Source: Filifactor villosus
GTDB taxonomy: Bacteria; Bacillota; Clostridia; Peptostreptococcales; Filifactoraceae
Length of the DNA: 64,000 nucleotides
Reading direction: 5' to 3'
Assembly: GCF_042652965.1 (NCBI RefSeq)
Contig: NZ_JBHSHL010000022.1
Span: 1-64,000, forward strand
This document shows positions 1-7,937 of the stretch, piece by piece. The notes under the pieces are model-generated. The model saw nothing but the letters and a program-made list of their open reading frames with translations, had not been told where the DNA came from and searched no databases. Position 1 is the stretch's first letter; each line of letters begins with the position of its first letter. The translations under genes and the position numbers were made by a program.

Positions 1-1
1 C

Positions 2-286
2 TCCTCTGTTTTATACGAGTATCTCACATTTTTTACGTTTTGTAAAGTATTGCGTAGACACGCTCTAGGAGATCTGTTGACCTATGTCGTAACTTCGGCA
101 CAACTGGCCATCGGTCACCCGGATCCCGTCGCAGGGTTTATGGGCTCTTTTGTAAAATTCCTGACAGTCTTTGCAGTCACCCAGATCCCTTTGGCGATCT
201 CGGAGGGGCTGCTGACCTTGGTGATCTACAATGTTATTTCCGATTATCAGAAAGAAGGGGGTTATAAACTTGAAGAAATCAAATAA
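2..286 (+). CDS. cbiM: Cobalt ECF transporter substrate-specific component CbiM, C-terminal part
   Basis: CbiM is the membrane subunit that captures Co2+ in the CbiMNQO transporter. From about nt 65 the translation is a good CbiM C-terminus: GDLLTYVVTSAQLA, then a hydrophobic helix, then FAVTQIPLAISEGLLT, and a short charged tail ending at 286. The frame is open to base 2, but the roughly 20 residues before GDLLTY do not look like the expected hydrophobic CbiM helix. The nearest in-frame start would be a TTG at 50 with no clear ribosome binding site. The gene is therefore either running in from outside the window with a divergent stretch, or broken just upstream. It overlaps cbiN by 17 nt, as in a translationally coupled operon. 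Confidence 0.8.
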   Translation, partial: SSVLYEYLTFFTFCKVLRRHALGDLLTYVVTSAQLAIGHPDPVAGFMGSFVKFLTVFAVTQIPLAISEGLLTLVIYNVISDYQKEGGYKLEEIK

Positions 287-563
287 TTTAATTTTGATCG
301 GCCTAGTCATCGTATTGGCGGTAGTTCCCCTTATTACGATGAAAGGAGCGGAATTCGGCGGTGCCGACGGACAGGCGGAAGGTGTGATCGAAGAGATCAA
401 TCCCGACTACGAACCTTGGTTTGAACCCTTTATGGAACCTGCCAGCGGAGAGATAGAAAGTTTGCTGTTTGCCCTCCAAGCTGCGATAGGAGCGGGAATT
501 ATAGGATATGGGATCGGTACCCTTAAGGGAAAGAGAGATGCGCAAAAGGGCAATAAAAAGTAG
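270..563 (+). CDS. cbiN: Cobalt ECF transporter component CbiN
   Basis: CbiN is the small accessory membrane subunit that works with CbiM in cobalt uptake. The product is 97 residues if started at TTG 270, which has AAGAAGGGGG seven bases upstream. An ATG at 231 would add 13 residues without a ribosome binding site. It shows the two-helix CbiN layout: an N-terminal helix (about residues 5-22), a conserved extracytoplasmic loop with EFGGADG and NPDYEPWFEPFMEP, and a second helix around LLFALQAAIGAGIIGYGIG, then a basic tail. The overlap with cbiM and the nearby cbiQ and cbiO support the assignment. Confidence 0.93.
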   Translation: MKKSNNLILIGLVIVLAVVPLITMKGAEFGGADGQAEGVIEEINPDYEPWFEPFMEPASGEIESLLFALQAAIGAGIIGYGIGTLKGKRDAQKGNKK

Positions 564-671
564 AGACCTTCCAAGCTGAATTTGTCGAACCGGTATTTGG
601 AAACTTAAAGAGTTGAAGGAAAGAGCAGAACATAGTTTTTCAAGAGAAAAAATAAAGAGGACATATGAAAG

Positions 672-721
672 AAAACTCTCACGGCAGCACTTCGGAACCG
701 TCTTGCCGTGAGGAGTTTTTT
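672..721 (+). terminator. Intrinsic terminator or attenuator between cbiN and cbiK
   Basis: A long inverted repeat (AAAACTCtCACGGCA pairing with TGCCGTGaGGAGTTTT) is followed by a run of T. It lies inside what is otherwise one gene set (cbiMN / cbiKQOP), so it may be a regulated readthrough point rather than a simple operon end. No clear promoter is visible between it and cbiK. Confidence 0.85.
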
Positions 722-732
722 TAAAAGAAGAA

Positions 733-872
733 ATGGATACCCTTGTCCGATCGAAGTGCGGACATATCCTGTTCGCTCATCACAAAAATCACTTCACCTC
801 TTGTGAAGTGCAGATCCTTGATGCGAACGGATAACGGTATAAGTGGAAGGAAGCAGGTCCTGTTACCTGCCG
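733..872 (+). promoter_or_regulatory. Hairpin-rich leader upstream of cbiK
   Basis: Three successive hairpins fill the space between the terminator and the cbiK ribosome binding site. The first (735-769) is GGATA..GTCCG..CGGAC.TATCC. The second pairs GTTCGCtCATC (771-781) with GATGCGAAC (820-828) and encloses CACTTCAC/GTGAAGTG (790-810). The third is GCAGGT/ACCTGC (853-870). The first and second can stack into a multi-stem fold. I did not recognise the class. It lacks the cobalamin riboswitch core that is clear at 54383. Confidence 0.5.
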
Positions 873-899
873 CTATATGATGAAAAGGAGATGAGAAAA

Positions 900-1676
900 T
901 TGAAGAAGGCAATTATTGTGGCAAGTTTCGGTTGTTCCATTGAGGAAGTAAGGGATAAGAATATCAAGCCGATCGAAGATGCAGTGAAGAAAGAGTATAG
1001 GGAAGCGGATGTGTTCCGTGTTTTTACTTCCAATATGATCCGAAAAAAGCTCGACAACGAGTATTCCCTGCATATCATGGATATGAAGGAGTGCTTGGAG
1101 AAACTCGAACAGGAAGGTTATAGGGAAGTGTTCGTCTTGCCGACTCACATCATCCCCGGAGTAGAGTATGAAAAGATCACAAGGGCAGTCTCCAAGTATG
1201 AAGACAGGTTTGAGAGTATAAAGGTCGCAAGACCGTTTTTGGATGACAGGACGGGAGAAGAAGAGGTCGAAGTGATGCTATCCTTCCTGTCCGACAGAAG
1301 AAAAGAAGAGGGGACCGCCGTCGTTTTGATGGGACACGGCTCGAATCACAAGGCTCACGCTTACTATGCGCAGTTTGAGAAACTCCTGAAAGAAAAAGGA
1401 GAAGACCACTACCTCATCAATGTCGAGTGGGCGGACTTTGTGGAAGACATCTATGAGGTCTTGAAACAGAAGGCCTACAGCCATATCGATCTCTATCCTC
1501 TTATGATCGTGGCAGGAGATCACGCCATCAACGATATGGCCTCGGACGAAGAAGATTCGATCAAGACGAAATTGAAGAGTCAGGGTTTCCGAGTGGACGC
1601 CCACTTAAAAGGTTTGGGTGGAGAAGAACAGTATCACAAACTGTGCTTGAACCGTTTGGCGGAAATTATGAACTAA
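900..1676 (+). CDS. cbiK: Anaerobic cobalt chelatase CbiK
   Basis: CbiK inserts Co2+ into sirohydrochlorin (or its oxidised form factor II) in the anaerobic (cobalt-early) cobalamin pathway. The product is 258 residues from TTG 900, nine bases after AAAAGGAG. ATG 891 sits directly against that site and is less likely. Family marks are IIVASFGCS near the N-terminus, VVLMGHGSNHKAHAYY with a metal-binding histidine, VNVEWADFVEDI, and LMIVAGDHAINDMASDEEDS with the second histidine. Length fits cytosolic single-domain CbiK. No signal peptide is present, unlike periplasmic forms. It lies between the two halves of the cobalt transporter, coupling import to insertion. Confidence 0.95.
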   Translation: MKKAIIVASFGCSIEEVRDKNIKPIEDAVKKEYREADVFRVFTSNMIRKKLDNEYSLHIMDMKECLEKLEQEGYREVFVLPTHIIPGVEYEKITRAVSKYEDRFESIKVARPFLDDRTGEEEVEVMLSFLSDRRKEEGTAVVLMGHGSNHKAHAYYAQFEKLLKEKGEDHYLINVEWADFVEDIYEVLKQKAYSHIDLYPLMIVAGDHAINDMASDEEDSIKTKLKSQGFRVDAHLKGLGGEEQYHKLCLNRLAEIMN

Positions 1677-1688
1677 AGGGATGATGAG

Positions 1689-2393
1689 ATGCTTATTATA
1701 GACAAGTATGCATACAGCAATCGTTTGGCGAAGGCGGACCCTGTAAAGAAAATCTTATTTTCCTTTGCGATGCTGATTTTGTCGATCGCGGTCAAAAATA
1801 TCTTCATCCATGCAGCCGTCATCCTCTTTATGGGAGGACTGACCGTTATAAAGGCGGAGATCCCCTTCAAAAACTATGTCAAGATCATGCTGTGGCCGCT
1901 GTCCTTTCTGGTCGTGAGCATGGTCGGGATATGTTTGTCGCTTGCATCCTACGGTGCGGAGACGGAGCGGATATTTCTGTCCTATTTAAGGTGGAACGAC
2001 TTTGTGATAGGTATTACAAGACAAGGCACGATGCAGGCTCTGCTCCTGTTTATGCGAAGTAATGCGGCGGTCTCCTGTATGTTTTTTATGTCTCTGACGA
2101 CATCTGTGGATCAGCAGGCAAGGGCGTTTTATCGCCTTCGTTTCAATAAGGTTTTTATTGAACTGTATGTGCTTGTCTACCGTTTCATCTCCATTTTTTT
2201 GGAAGAATCGGGCGAGCTCTACCGAGCACAAAAGATGAGGTTCGGATATCGCAATCTCAGGATCTCCTTCTCTTCCTTTGCGATCTTGGTCAAGCAGCTC
2301 TTTGTCAGGGTGATGACCCGTTATGAGGATATGCAGGCATCGCTTGCGATGAAGCTGTTCAACGGAACATTTTATTATGATTCTAAGAGCTAG
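1689..2393 (+). CDS. cbiQ: Cobalt ECF transporter T component CbiQ
   Basis: CbiQ is the transmembrane coupling subunit that links the CbiM substrate-capture unit to the CbiO ATPase. The product is 234 residues from ATG 1689, with AAAGGGATGATGAG upstream. It has hydrophobic segments at about residues 20-40, 45-85 and 110-135, then the cytoplasmic coupling helices that contact CbiO, around ESGELYRAQKMRFGYRN. It starts 12 nt after cbiK and is followed after 11 nt by cbiO. Confidence 0.93.
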   Translation: MLIIDKYAYSNRLAKADPVKKILFSFAMLILSIAVKNIFIHAAVILFMGGLTVIKAEIPFKNYVKIMLWPLSFLVVSMVGICLSLASYGAETERIFLSYLRWNDFVIGITRQGTMQALLLFMRSNAAVSCMFFMSLTTSVDQQARAFYRLRFNKVFIELYVLVYRFISIFLEESGELYRAQKMRFGYRNLRISFSSFAILVKQLFVRVMTRYEDMQASLAMKLFNGTFYYDSKS

Positions 2394-2404
2394 GGGGAGA
2401 GTTT

Positions 2405-3229
2405 ATGTTGGAAATGAGGGATGTCACCTATTGCTATGAGGACGGCACGGTTGCACTTAAAAATATTACAATGGATCTGTCGAAGTATTCCCGTATCGGG
2501 ATCGTCGGCTCCAACGGTGCGGGCAAATCCACTCTCTTCCTCAATTTCTTAGGTTTCTACAGACCGACGAAGGGGAAGGTGCTCTTGAAGGGGAAGGAAC
2601 TGGAATACTCCAAGAAGGGTCTGATCGAGCTTCGTAAGAATGTAGGGATCGTATTTCAGGATCCGGAAAAACAGATTTTTTTCTCCAATGTCTATGACGA
2701 TATTGCCTTTGCACTTCGAAACCTCGGCTATCCCGAGGAGGAAGTTCGCTCCAAGGTAGAAAAGGCAATGGATCAGACGGGAACGAGGGACTATTCACAC
2801 AAACCCGTTCATTTTTTGAGCTTCGGCCAAAAGAAGAGCGTTGCCATCGCAGGAGCGATCGCCATGGATTCCGGACAGGTCTTCTTCGACGAACCCACGG
2901 CCGGCCTCGACTTTGAGTCTCGCAAACACGTCGAACACATCATAGACGATATGGTCGATCGGCAGGGCAGGAGCGTAGTCCTGTGCAGTCATGATATGGA
3001 TTTTATCTACAGAATGTGTGAGTATATCTATGTGATCCGCAAGGGAGAGATTCTGGCACAGGGAGAAACAGGCGAAATCTTCAAGCAGGGAGATCTTCTT
3101 CAAAAGGCGGGACTGGAAGAGCCTACTCTGGTCAAGGCTTGGAGATATCTAGGTTTTCCCTTGGAAAGAGATGAGACTTCCTTTCTGAGGAAGTATGCAA
3201 ACAGTTATAACAAGATGAGGGAGCGATAG
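2405..3229 (+). CDS. cbiO: Cobalt ECF transporter ATPase CbiO
   Basis: CbiO is the ATP-hydrolysing subunit of the CbiMNQO cobalt importer. The 274-residue protein has the complete ABC ATPase set: Walker A GSNGAGKS (35-42), Q-loop VFQDPEKQIF (around residue 85), signature LSFGQKK (138-144), Walker B VFFDEPTAGLD (159-169) and the H-loop CSHDM (about 194-198). The QIF after the Q-loop is typical of ECF-type ATPases. The C-terminal tail of about 40 residues is normal for the family. It lies six bases before cbiP and probably shares its transcript. Confidence 0.96.
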   Translation: MLEMRDVTYCYEDGTVALKNITMDLSKYSRIGIVGSNGAGKSTLFLNFLGFYRPTKGKVLLKGKELEYSKKGLIELRKNVGIVFQDPEKQIFFSNVYDDIAFALRNLGYPEEEVRSKVEKAMDQTGTRDYSHKPVHFLSFGQKKSVAIAGAIAMDSGQVFFDEPTAGLDFESRKHVEHIIDDMVDRQGRSVVLCSHDMDFIYRMCEYIYVIRKGEILAQGETGEIFKQGDLLQKAGLEEPTLVKAWRYLGFPLERDETSFLRKYANSYNKMRER

Positions 3230-3235
3230 AGTTTT

Positions 3236-4771
3236 ATGCACAGGTCGGCAAAGAGAATTATGTTTCAGGGAACTTCATCGGGCGCAGGCAAGAGCCGGTT
3301 GGCGACGGCGTTCTGTCGAATCCTCCGCCAAGACGGACACAGGGTCGCCCCCTTCAAGGCGCAGAATATGGCACTTAACTCGTATATTACGGCGGACGGA
3401 AAGGAGGTAGGTCGTGCTCAAGCCGTTCAGGCGGAAGCGGCAGGGGTGGAGCTCGATGTGAGGATGAACCCCGTCCTCCTAAAACCGAGCGGGAACAGGA
3501 TGACCCAAGTCATCGTAATGGGAAGAGTCTATCGAAATATAGAGGCCCACACCTACTACAAGATGAAAAAAGAAGTCCGACCCTTTGCAGAACAGGCCTT
3601 TGACGAGATGGCAGGAGAATATGACTGTCTGGTGATGGAGGGAGCGGGAAGTCCGGCTGAGATCAACCTGATGGAGGACGATTTTTCCAATATGGGGATA
3701 GCGATGTATGCAAAAGCCCCCGTCATCCTCGTTGCAGATATCGACAGGGGAGGAGTCTTCGCATCGATTTATGGAACGGTCATGCTTCTTCCCGAAGAAG
3801 AGAGAAGGCTTTTTAAGGGGATCATCATCAATAAGTTCAGGGGAAGGGCCGATACCTTGCTTTCGGGGATCGAGAAGATAGAGAAGTTGACCGGGATACC
3901 GGTCCTGGGCATCCTGCCTTATCGGGAGGATATCCGGATAGAAGAAGAGGACTCCCTGGCGGAGAGTTTGAAGAGGGCTGCAACCTCTGCGGACATCCGC
4001 GTCTGTGTTCCTTGGACGCCCCATATGTCCAACTTTACCGACTTCGATGTCTTACGAAACTACGAGGATGTCTCCCTGACCTATGCTAAAACTCCGGAAG
4101 AGCTTCAGGGCAGCGATCTGATCATCCTTCCCGGTTCCAAAAATACGATCGAAGATATGAAATACCTTGAGGAGAAGGGGTTTAAAGATGAGATCCTAAG
4201 ATTGCACGGGGAGGGAATCGCCCTCTGCGGCATCTGCGGAGGATATCAGATGCTTGGAGCTAAGATCATGGATCCCTTGTGTCTGGAAGGAGCTGAGACC
4301 GAGATCGAAGGTTTTGGAATTCTGAGGGCTGTGACCCTTATGGAGGAAGAAAAGATCACCTCCCGAGTACGGGCGAAGGTCCTGCCGGGCAAGGAAGAGG
4401 ATTCCGTCTTCCATATCCCGCAGGAGATTGAGGTCGAAGGCTACGAGATCCACTGCGGAAGAACCGAGGTTGAAGAAGAGCATTTCTCAAACATCGTGGA
4501 GAAGTCGGGAGAGGGAGTTTCTCTCTCGGACGGGGCGATAAACAGCCGGGCAAATGTCTTCGGCACCTACCTTCACGGCATCTTCGACAATGCGAACTTT
4601 ACACAGACGATCCTGAACAATCTTCGCAGAAGGAAGGGCTTGGCACAGAAGCGGGAAGAAGACGATTACCGAAGTTATAAAGAGATGCAGTATGACATGC
4701 TGGCCGATGAGGTCAGGAAGTATATCGATGTCTCTAAGATCTATCGTATTATGGACGAAGGGATCGATTAA
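3236..4771 (+). CDS. cbiP: Cobyric acid synthase CbiP (CobQ)
   Basis: CbiP amidates four carboxyl side chains (b, d, e, g) of adenosylcobyrinic a,c-diamide using glutamine and ATP. The 511-residue product has the usual length. It opens with the dethiobiotin-synthetase-like ATP site GTSSGAGKSRLATAF (12-26), followed by FKAQNMALNS and VMEGAGSPAEINL. The C-terminal class I glutamine amidotransferase domain carries LIILPGSKNT, the nucleophile Cys in GICGGYQM (about residue 333) and the catalytic His in GTYLHGIFDN (about residue 447). It is the last gene of the cobalt/cobalamin set and is followed by a terminator. Confidence 0.96.
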   Translation: MHRSAKRIMFQGTSSGAGKSRLATAFCRILRQDGHRVAPFKAQNMALNSYITADGKEVGRAQAVQAEAAGVELDVRMNPVLLKPSGNRMTQVIVMGRVYRNIEAHTYYKMKKEVRPFAEQAFDEMAGEYDCLVMEGAGSPAEINLMEDDFSNMGIAMYAKAPVILVADIDRGGVFASIYGTVMLLPEEERRLFKGIIINKFRGRADTLLSGIEKIEKLTGIPVLGILPYREDIRIEEEDSLAESLKRAATSADIRVCVPWTPHMSNFTDFDVLRNYEDVSLTYAKTPEELQGSDLIILPGSKNTIEDMKYLEEKGFKDEILRLHGEGIALCGICGGYQMLGAKIMDPLCLEGAETEIEGFGILRAVTLMEEEKITSRVRAKVLPGKEEDSVFHIPQEIEVEGYEIHCGRTEVEEEHFSNIVEKSGEGVSLSDGAINSRANVFGTYLHGIFDNANFTQTILNNLRRRKGLAQKREEDDYRSYKEMQYDMLADEVRKYIDVSKIYRIMDEGID

Positions 4772-4782
4772 GGATTGAAATT

Positions 4783-4815
4783 CGCCGCAGCGATACGTTT
4801 TCGCTCGGCGTTTTT
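4783..4815 (+). terminator. Intrinsic terminator after cbiP
   Basis: CGCCGcAGCGA pairs with TCGCTCGGCG across an eight-base loop and is followed by TTTTT, 11 bases after the cbiP stop. Confidence 0.88.
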
Positions 4816-5379
4816 GATATGGAAAAAGGGATGGATACGCGAAGAAATGAACGGGGTGTAATCCTAATAGGAGGATCATCTGCTCTATTTGTTTTGAGAG
4901 GGCATCGACCTTAAAGGATCCACTACATCTTTGTCGAAAATTTGTGGAAATATTTAGAGTTATATATTGAGTGAAGAAGAAAATTATGGTATATTTAGTA
5001 TAGATTAAAGAAAATTCAAAAAATACAGGTTGAAAATCTGTTTTACATAGGATTTATTTTTAATATGGAGACTATTCCCGAGATCGAATAAGAATACGTC
5101 GAAGGACTAAAGAGGTTAAACTTTCGATCACGAGCATTTTATTTATAGATCTAAGGGGTTTAGAACTCGATTTTTTGCAGGTTTTCCCAATTTTTTTTGA
5201 GAAGGGCCTTATCTTCGATAAGGCGATGTTGATATTATTGTCTCCCGAGATCCCCGTAAGGCGAACTGCGCAAGGTTTGAGGCGGTTCGGATGAGCACGG
5301 GTTTGGACTGTATCACAGTCCTTGCAGGGGGATGATAGTATAAGGATTTTTTGTGATCTCAATAAGGAGGGTGTTTATT
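4816..5379. other. Intergenic region with two small hairpins
   Basis: No convincing gene is visible. Two perfect hairpins occur: GCCTTATC/GATAAGGC (5206-5224) and GGACTGT/ACAGTCC (5305-5321). The second lies in the likely 5' leader of the secreted-protein gene that starts at 5380. The middle of the region is AT-rich and could hold that gene's promoter, but I could not single out a good -35/-10 pair. Confidence 0.5.
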
Positions 5380-6252
5380 ATGAAGAAACTTTGCAGCTTT
5401 GTTCTCGCCGCTTGCTTGATCATAGGTACGACTACGACTTCGTTGGCTATCAAAAATCTCGATCAAAACGGAGAGCCTTATCCAATTGATCCTAAAGAAG
5501 TGGAAGAGGTGTATATCGATTCGTTTCCGTCTGAATTTTCACGAGTGATTGAGAATGGAAAAAAAGAGTGGTACAACAACGGTTTTATTCATGGAAATAT
5601 TGGAGGAACAAAGGTGACCATGGATATGAAGCCGGATAATGTCAAAACGGAGAAGAGGGTACCGCTCTCCTATCCGGCAAATTTGAGTTTTCGCGTTCCC
5701 AAAAATGCAAAGGTAAGTGCGGGCTATACCGGAATGGAGTCCCCTATATACAGGGTAAGGGTCGATGAGAAACAGTATGTTCTCGATATGACGTATATTC
5801 CGAGAGAGAGTCTCGTGATCACAAATGAAAGCGGCTTTATCAATATGGATATCATCTCGGGAATCTATGATTCGATTAAGCAAGGTTTGGAATCGGAAGT
5901 TGACTTCGGAGGAAAGGAAGCGATCCTTGGAACCATCCTCTATGAGAGGGCGACTTCTTCAGATAAGGATTGTCTGATAGGCACCACATCGAACGGAGGG
6001 TTGATCGCAATCGAGATCACTCCAAAGACAAAACGGAAACTAAAAAAAGATTGGATGAACCGATTTATTACGGGACTGGAGATCTTCGATGTAAAACAGC
6101 CCATAAACTTCTACCAGAGTAAGAAATCCAATTATACCAACCCTATGAAGTTAAAAATGCACGAAGAATATAAGGAACAGGAAAAGAGGTATCTCAAGGA
6201 TAACTATGACAATTTTGGAAGAACGTCCGGATGGTATGACGGTGTAGGTTAG
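5380..6252 (+). CDS. Secreted protein of unknown function
   Basis: Not recognised. The product is 290 residues from ATG 5380, chosen because AAGGAGG (5363-5369) lies 10 bases upstream. It begins with a clear Sec signal peptide: MKK, a hydrophobic core CSFVLAACLIIGTTTT, and a likely cleavage after SLA. The mature part is hydrophilic with mixed beta-like stretches and two or three short aromatic motifs, and it has no cysteines in a recognisable pattern, no lipobox and no anchoring domain. It stands alone between long intergenic regions, with a terminator about 130 bases downstream. Confidence 0.75.
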   Translation: MKKLCSFVLAACLIIGTTTTSLAIKNLDQNGEPYPIDPKEVEEVYIDSFPSEFSRVIENGKKEWYNNGFIHGNIGGTKVTMDMKPDNVKTEKRVPLSYPANLSFRVPKNAKVSAGYTGMESPIYRVRVDEKQYVLDMTYIPRESLVITNESGFINMDIISGIYDSIKQGLESEVDFGGKEAILGTILYERATSSDKDCLIGTTSNGGLIAIEITPKTKRKLKKDWMNRFITGLEIFDVKQPINFYQSKKSNYTNPMKLKMHEEYKEQEKRYLKDNYDNFGRTSGWYDGVG

Positions 6253-6382
6253 AAGGGTACAGGATAGAGGAAGGATCTTTCGGCAGGGTTTCAAATTGAA
6301 TTTGTGAGCGGATCGAAAACAGAGCCGAAGGCGTAGCACTGCTTATATCGTTGTTTTTGTTTTCATAAAAACCTCTTGAAAA

Positions 6383-6410
6383 GGGCGGCGGATATTTCCG
6401 CCGTCTTTTT
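6383..6410 (+). terminator. Intrinsic terminator downstream of the secreted-protein gene
   Basis: GGCGGCGGA pairs with TCCGCCGTC around ATATT and is followed by TTTTT. Confidence 0.85.
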
Positions 6411-6829
6411 CGCTCCCGAAAAATGAAAGATTTTTGAAGCAAACTTTGTTTTTCTTGTAATATAATCTTTTCTCGGGGGTATAAACAATAAGTAGCGGAG
6501 TATTGATGGAGGGGTCTTGTTTTTGTTGTTTTATACAGTGTAGAGATTTTGTGAAATCGACAATTCCAAGAAGTTTACTTTTTGTGTGAAAGAGGCTTCG
6601 TTCTGTTCTCTATAATTGTACAGTATCTCCCCGGAATACGATGAAACGGGGATATATAAATCTCCACAAACACAAAAAGTATTTGGACATATGTTAAGGT
6701 GTGAGAAGGCGGTATGGAGTCGGGGAACTCTTTATATAAAGACACTTGTTTTATCAAGGAAGGTTGATATAAATAATAAGGTGAGGAGCGACTTCGGAAG
6801 TTTGCGACGGGATATCTTTTTTCTCGGAT

Positions 6830-6858
6830 TTGGAAATAAAGAGAAAGTCTGCTATACT
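6830..6858 (+). promoter_or_regulatory. Sigma-A-type promoter of the RseC-like gene
   Basis: TTGGAA (6830-6835), a 17-base spacer, then TATACT (6853-6858), 47 bases before the start codon at 6905. Confidence 0.6.
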
Positions 6859-6904
6859 TAGTAGCGGGAATAAAAATTTGTTAGAAAAACGGAGTTGAAG
6901 AACA

Positions 6905-7363
6905 ATGAGAGAAGTGGGACGAGTGATAGAGATCAAAGAAGATTACGCACTTGTAAACGTCAAGCGTAAAAGTGCCTGTGGAAGCTGTTGTGCCTGCGAA
7001 CTCGGCTCAAGCAAGAAGCCGGAAGTCGATGTAAAGGCGCGCAGGATGATCGAGTGTGAGGTAGGCGATTATGTTTACATTGAAATGACTGCTCCCGATA
7101 TGCTTCGGGCATCGGCGATCGCATATGGGATCCCGTTGCTTGCCCTGATGTTTGGAATAGTAGTATCCTACTTGGTCTTGGGAGATAAGACCGGAGCGTC
7201 GGAAGGTCTGTCCTTTTTTACGGGATTGGTGTTCATGGGGATATCCTTTGCCGTGATTCACAGATACGACAATAAACTCAAGGAATCGAGAAAGTACGAG
7301 CCCGCCCTTGTCGAGCTGGCACCGAGATCTGAATTTGAGCCCTTGCTCGCGGTGCAGAAGTAA
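6905..7363 (+). CDS. RseC/MucC-family membrane redox protein
   Basis: The family includes RseC of the SoxR-reducing system and is often linked to Rnf complexes and redox-active membrane enzymes. The 152-residue product starts at ATG 6905. It has an N-terminal soluble part with a cysteine cluster, CGSCCAC (about residues 24-30), then two transmembrane helices (about 74-95 and 102-120) and a short cytoplasmic tail. This is the usual SoxR-reducing/RseC layout. No rnf or sox genes are visible nearby, so the partner is unknown. Confidence 0.85.
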   Translation: MREVGRVIEIKEDYALVNVKRKSACGSCCACELGSSKKPEVDVKARRMIECEVGDYVYIEMTAPDMLRASAIAYGIPLLALMFGIVVSYLVLGDKTGASEGLSFFTGLVFMGISFAVIHRYDNKLKESRKYEPALVELAPRSEFEPLLAVQK

Positions 7364-7391
7364 GATTTGATATAGGTGCAGAAAAGATCCG

Positions 7392-7512
7392 AGATAATGC
7401 CGCATCGTTTGAAAAATCAGCATAGAATCAATGCTGCACAGAGGATGAGAGGATATAATCATATTTTATAAACTCAGAGGAGAAAAAGGATTTTATCCTT
7501 GTACAGTGTTTC
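7392..7512 (-). repeat. Repeat family D, copy D1
   Basis: In reverse orientation it matches the copies at 9849 and 39875. Shared pieces are GATAATGCCGCATCGTTTGA, CAGCATAGAATCAATG and, at the other end, TGTACAGTGTTTCC. The outer ends carry the family's inverted ACCGCAT-like termini. Confidence 0.6.
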
Positions 7513-7586
7513 CTCAATACCTGAAATAGGATGGAGGATCGACATGGGTGATATCGAAGAGCGTTTGAGTTCTTCGGCATCGGTAT

Positions 7587-7702
7587 GCTCTATTGGCAGT
7601 GTTTTTCGTTTGAAATGTCAGGTGTGCGGAAGGTGTCATTATCCGAAGATAGCTTGGAATATCATAGTTCAAAGCACTCAACCTGTCAATTTGAACAGAA
7701 GA
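7587..7702 (+). repeat. Repeat family C, copy C4
   Basis: CGTTTGAAATGTCAGG (7607-7622) and AAAGCACTCAACCTGTCAAT match the copies at 24476 and 35575. The terminal ATACTATT/AATAGTAT ends are degraded. It lies upstream of the recA promoter. Confidence 0.6.
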
Positions 7703-7835
7703 CAACATGAAAGGACAAAACTCCTTGGCAAGAGAAGGGGTTTTGTGTTCGATTAGTTTTGATCTGCTTTGACAGAGAAGAGATCCTGCGAAAGTAAGTC
7801 TGTAGTTGTATAAAGGGAGAAAATAAAAATTCCTG

Positions 7836-7864
7836 TTGACAAAGAAGTATAGGAACACTATAAT
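7836..7864 (+). promoter_or_regulatory. recA promoter
   Basis: A consensus promoter: TTGACA (7836-7841), 17-base spacer, TATAAT (7859-7864), 74 bases before the recA start. Confidence 0.9.
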
Positions 7865-7869
7865 AAAAA

Positions 7870-7883
7870 AGAACATACGTTCT
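7870..7883 (+). promoter_or_regulatory. LexA (SOS) box at recA
   Basis: AGAACATACGTTCT is a perfect palindrome matching the Gram-positive LexA/DinR consensus (CGAACRNRYGTTYG core). It begins six bases after the -10 box, so LexA binding would block RNA polymerase. This is the expected DNA-damage control of recA. Confidence 0.88.
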
Positions 7884-7937
7884 AAAAATTATTTGGGATG
7901 TTTGCAAAATTAAGTAGGATATACAGGGGAGGTTGCT

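Larger units (their letters stand above)
6253..6904. other. Long intergenic region before the RseC-like gene
   Basis: It contains the terminator at 6383-6410 and the promoter at 6830-6858. The remainder (6411-6829) has no gene I can support. A stretch near 6555-6580 (atcgacaattccaagaa) resembles an internal part of repeat family D and may be a decayed copy. Confidence 0.45.

Noticed and set aside
721..890. Second cobalamin riboswitch before cbiK
   Set aside because: The conserved core blocks seen at 54383-54533 are absent; only unrelated hairpins are present.
7499..7756. 85-codon plus-strand frame upstream of recA
   Set aside because: It is largely a family C repeat with no ribosome binding site, and it precedes the recA promoter.
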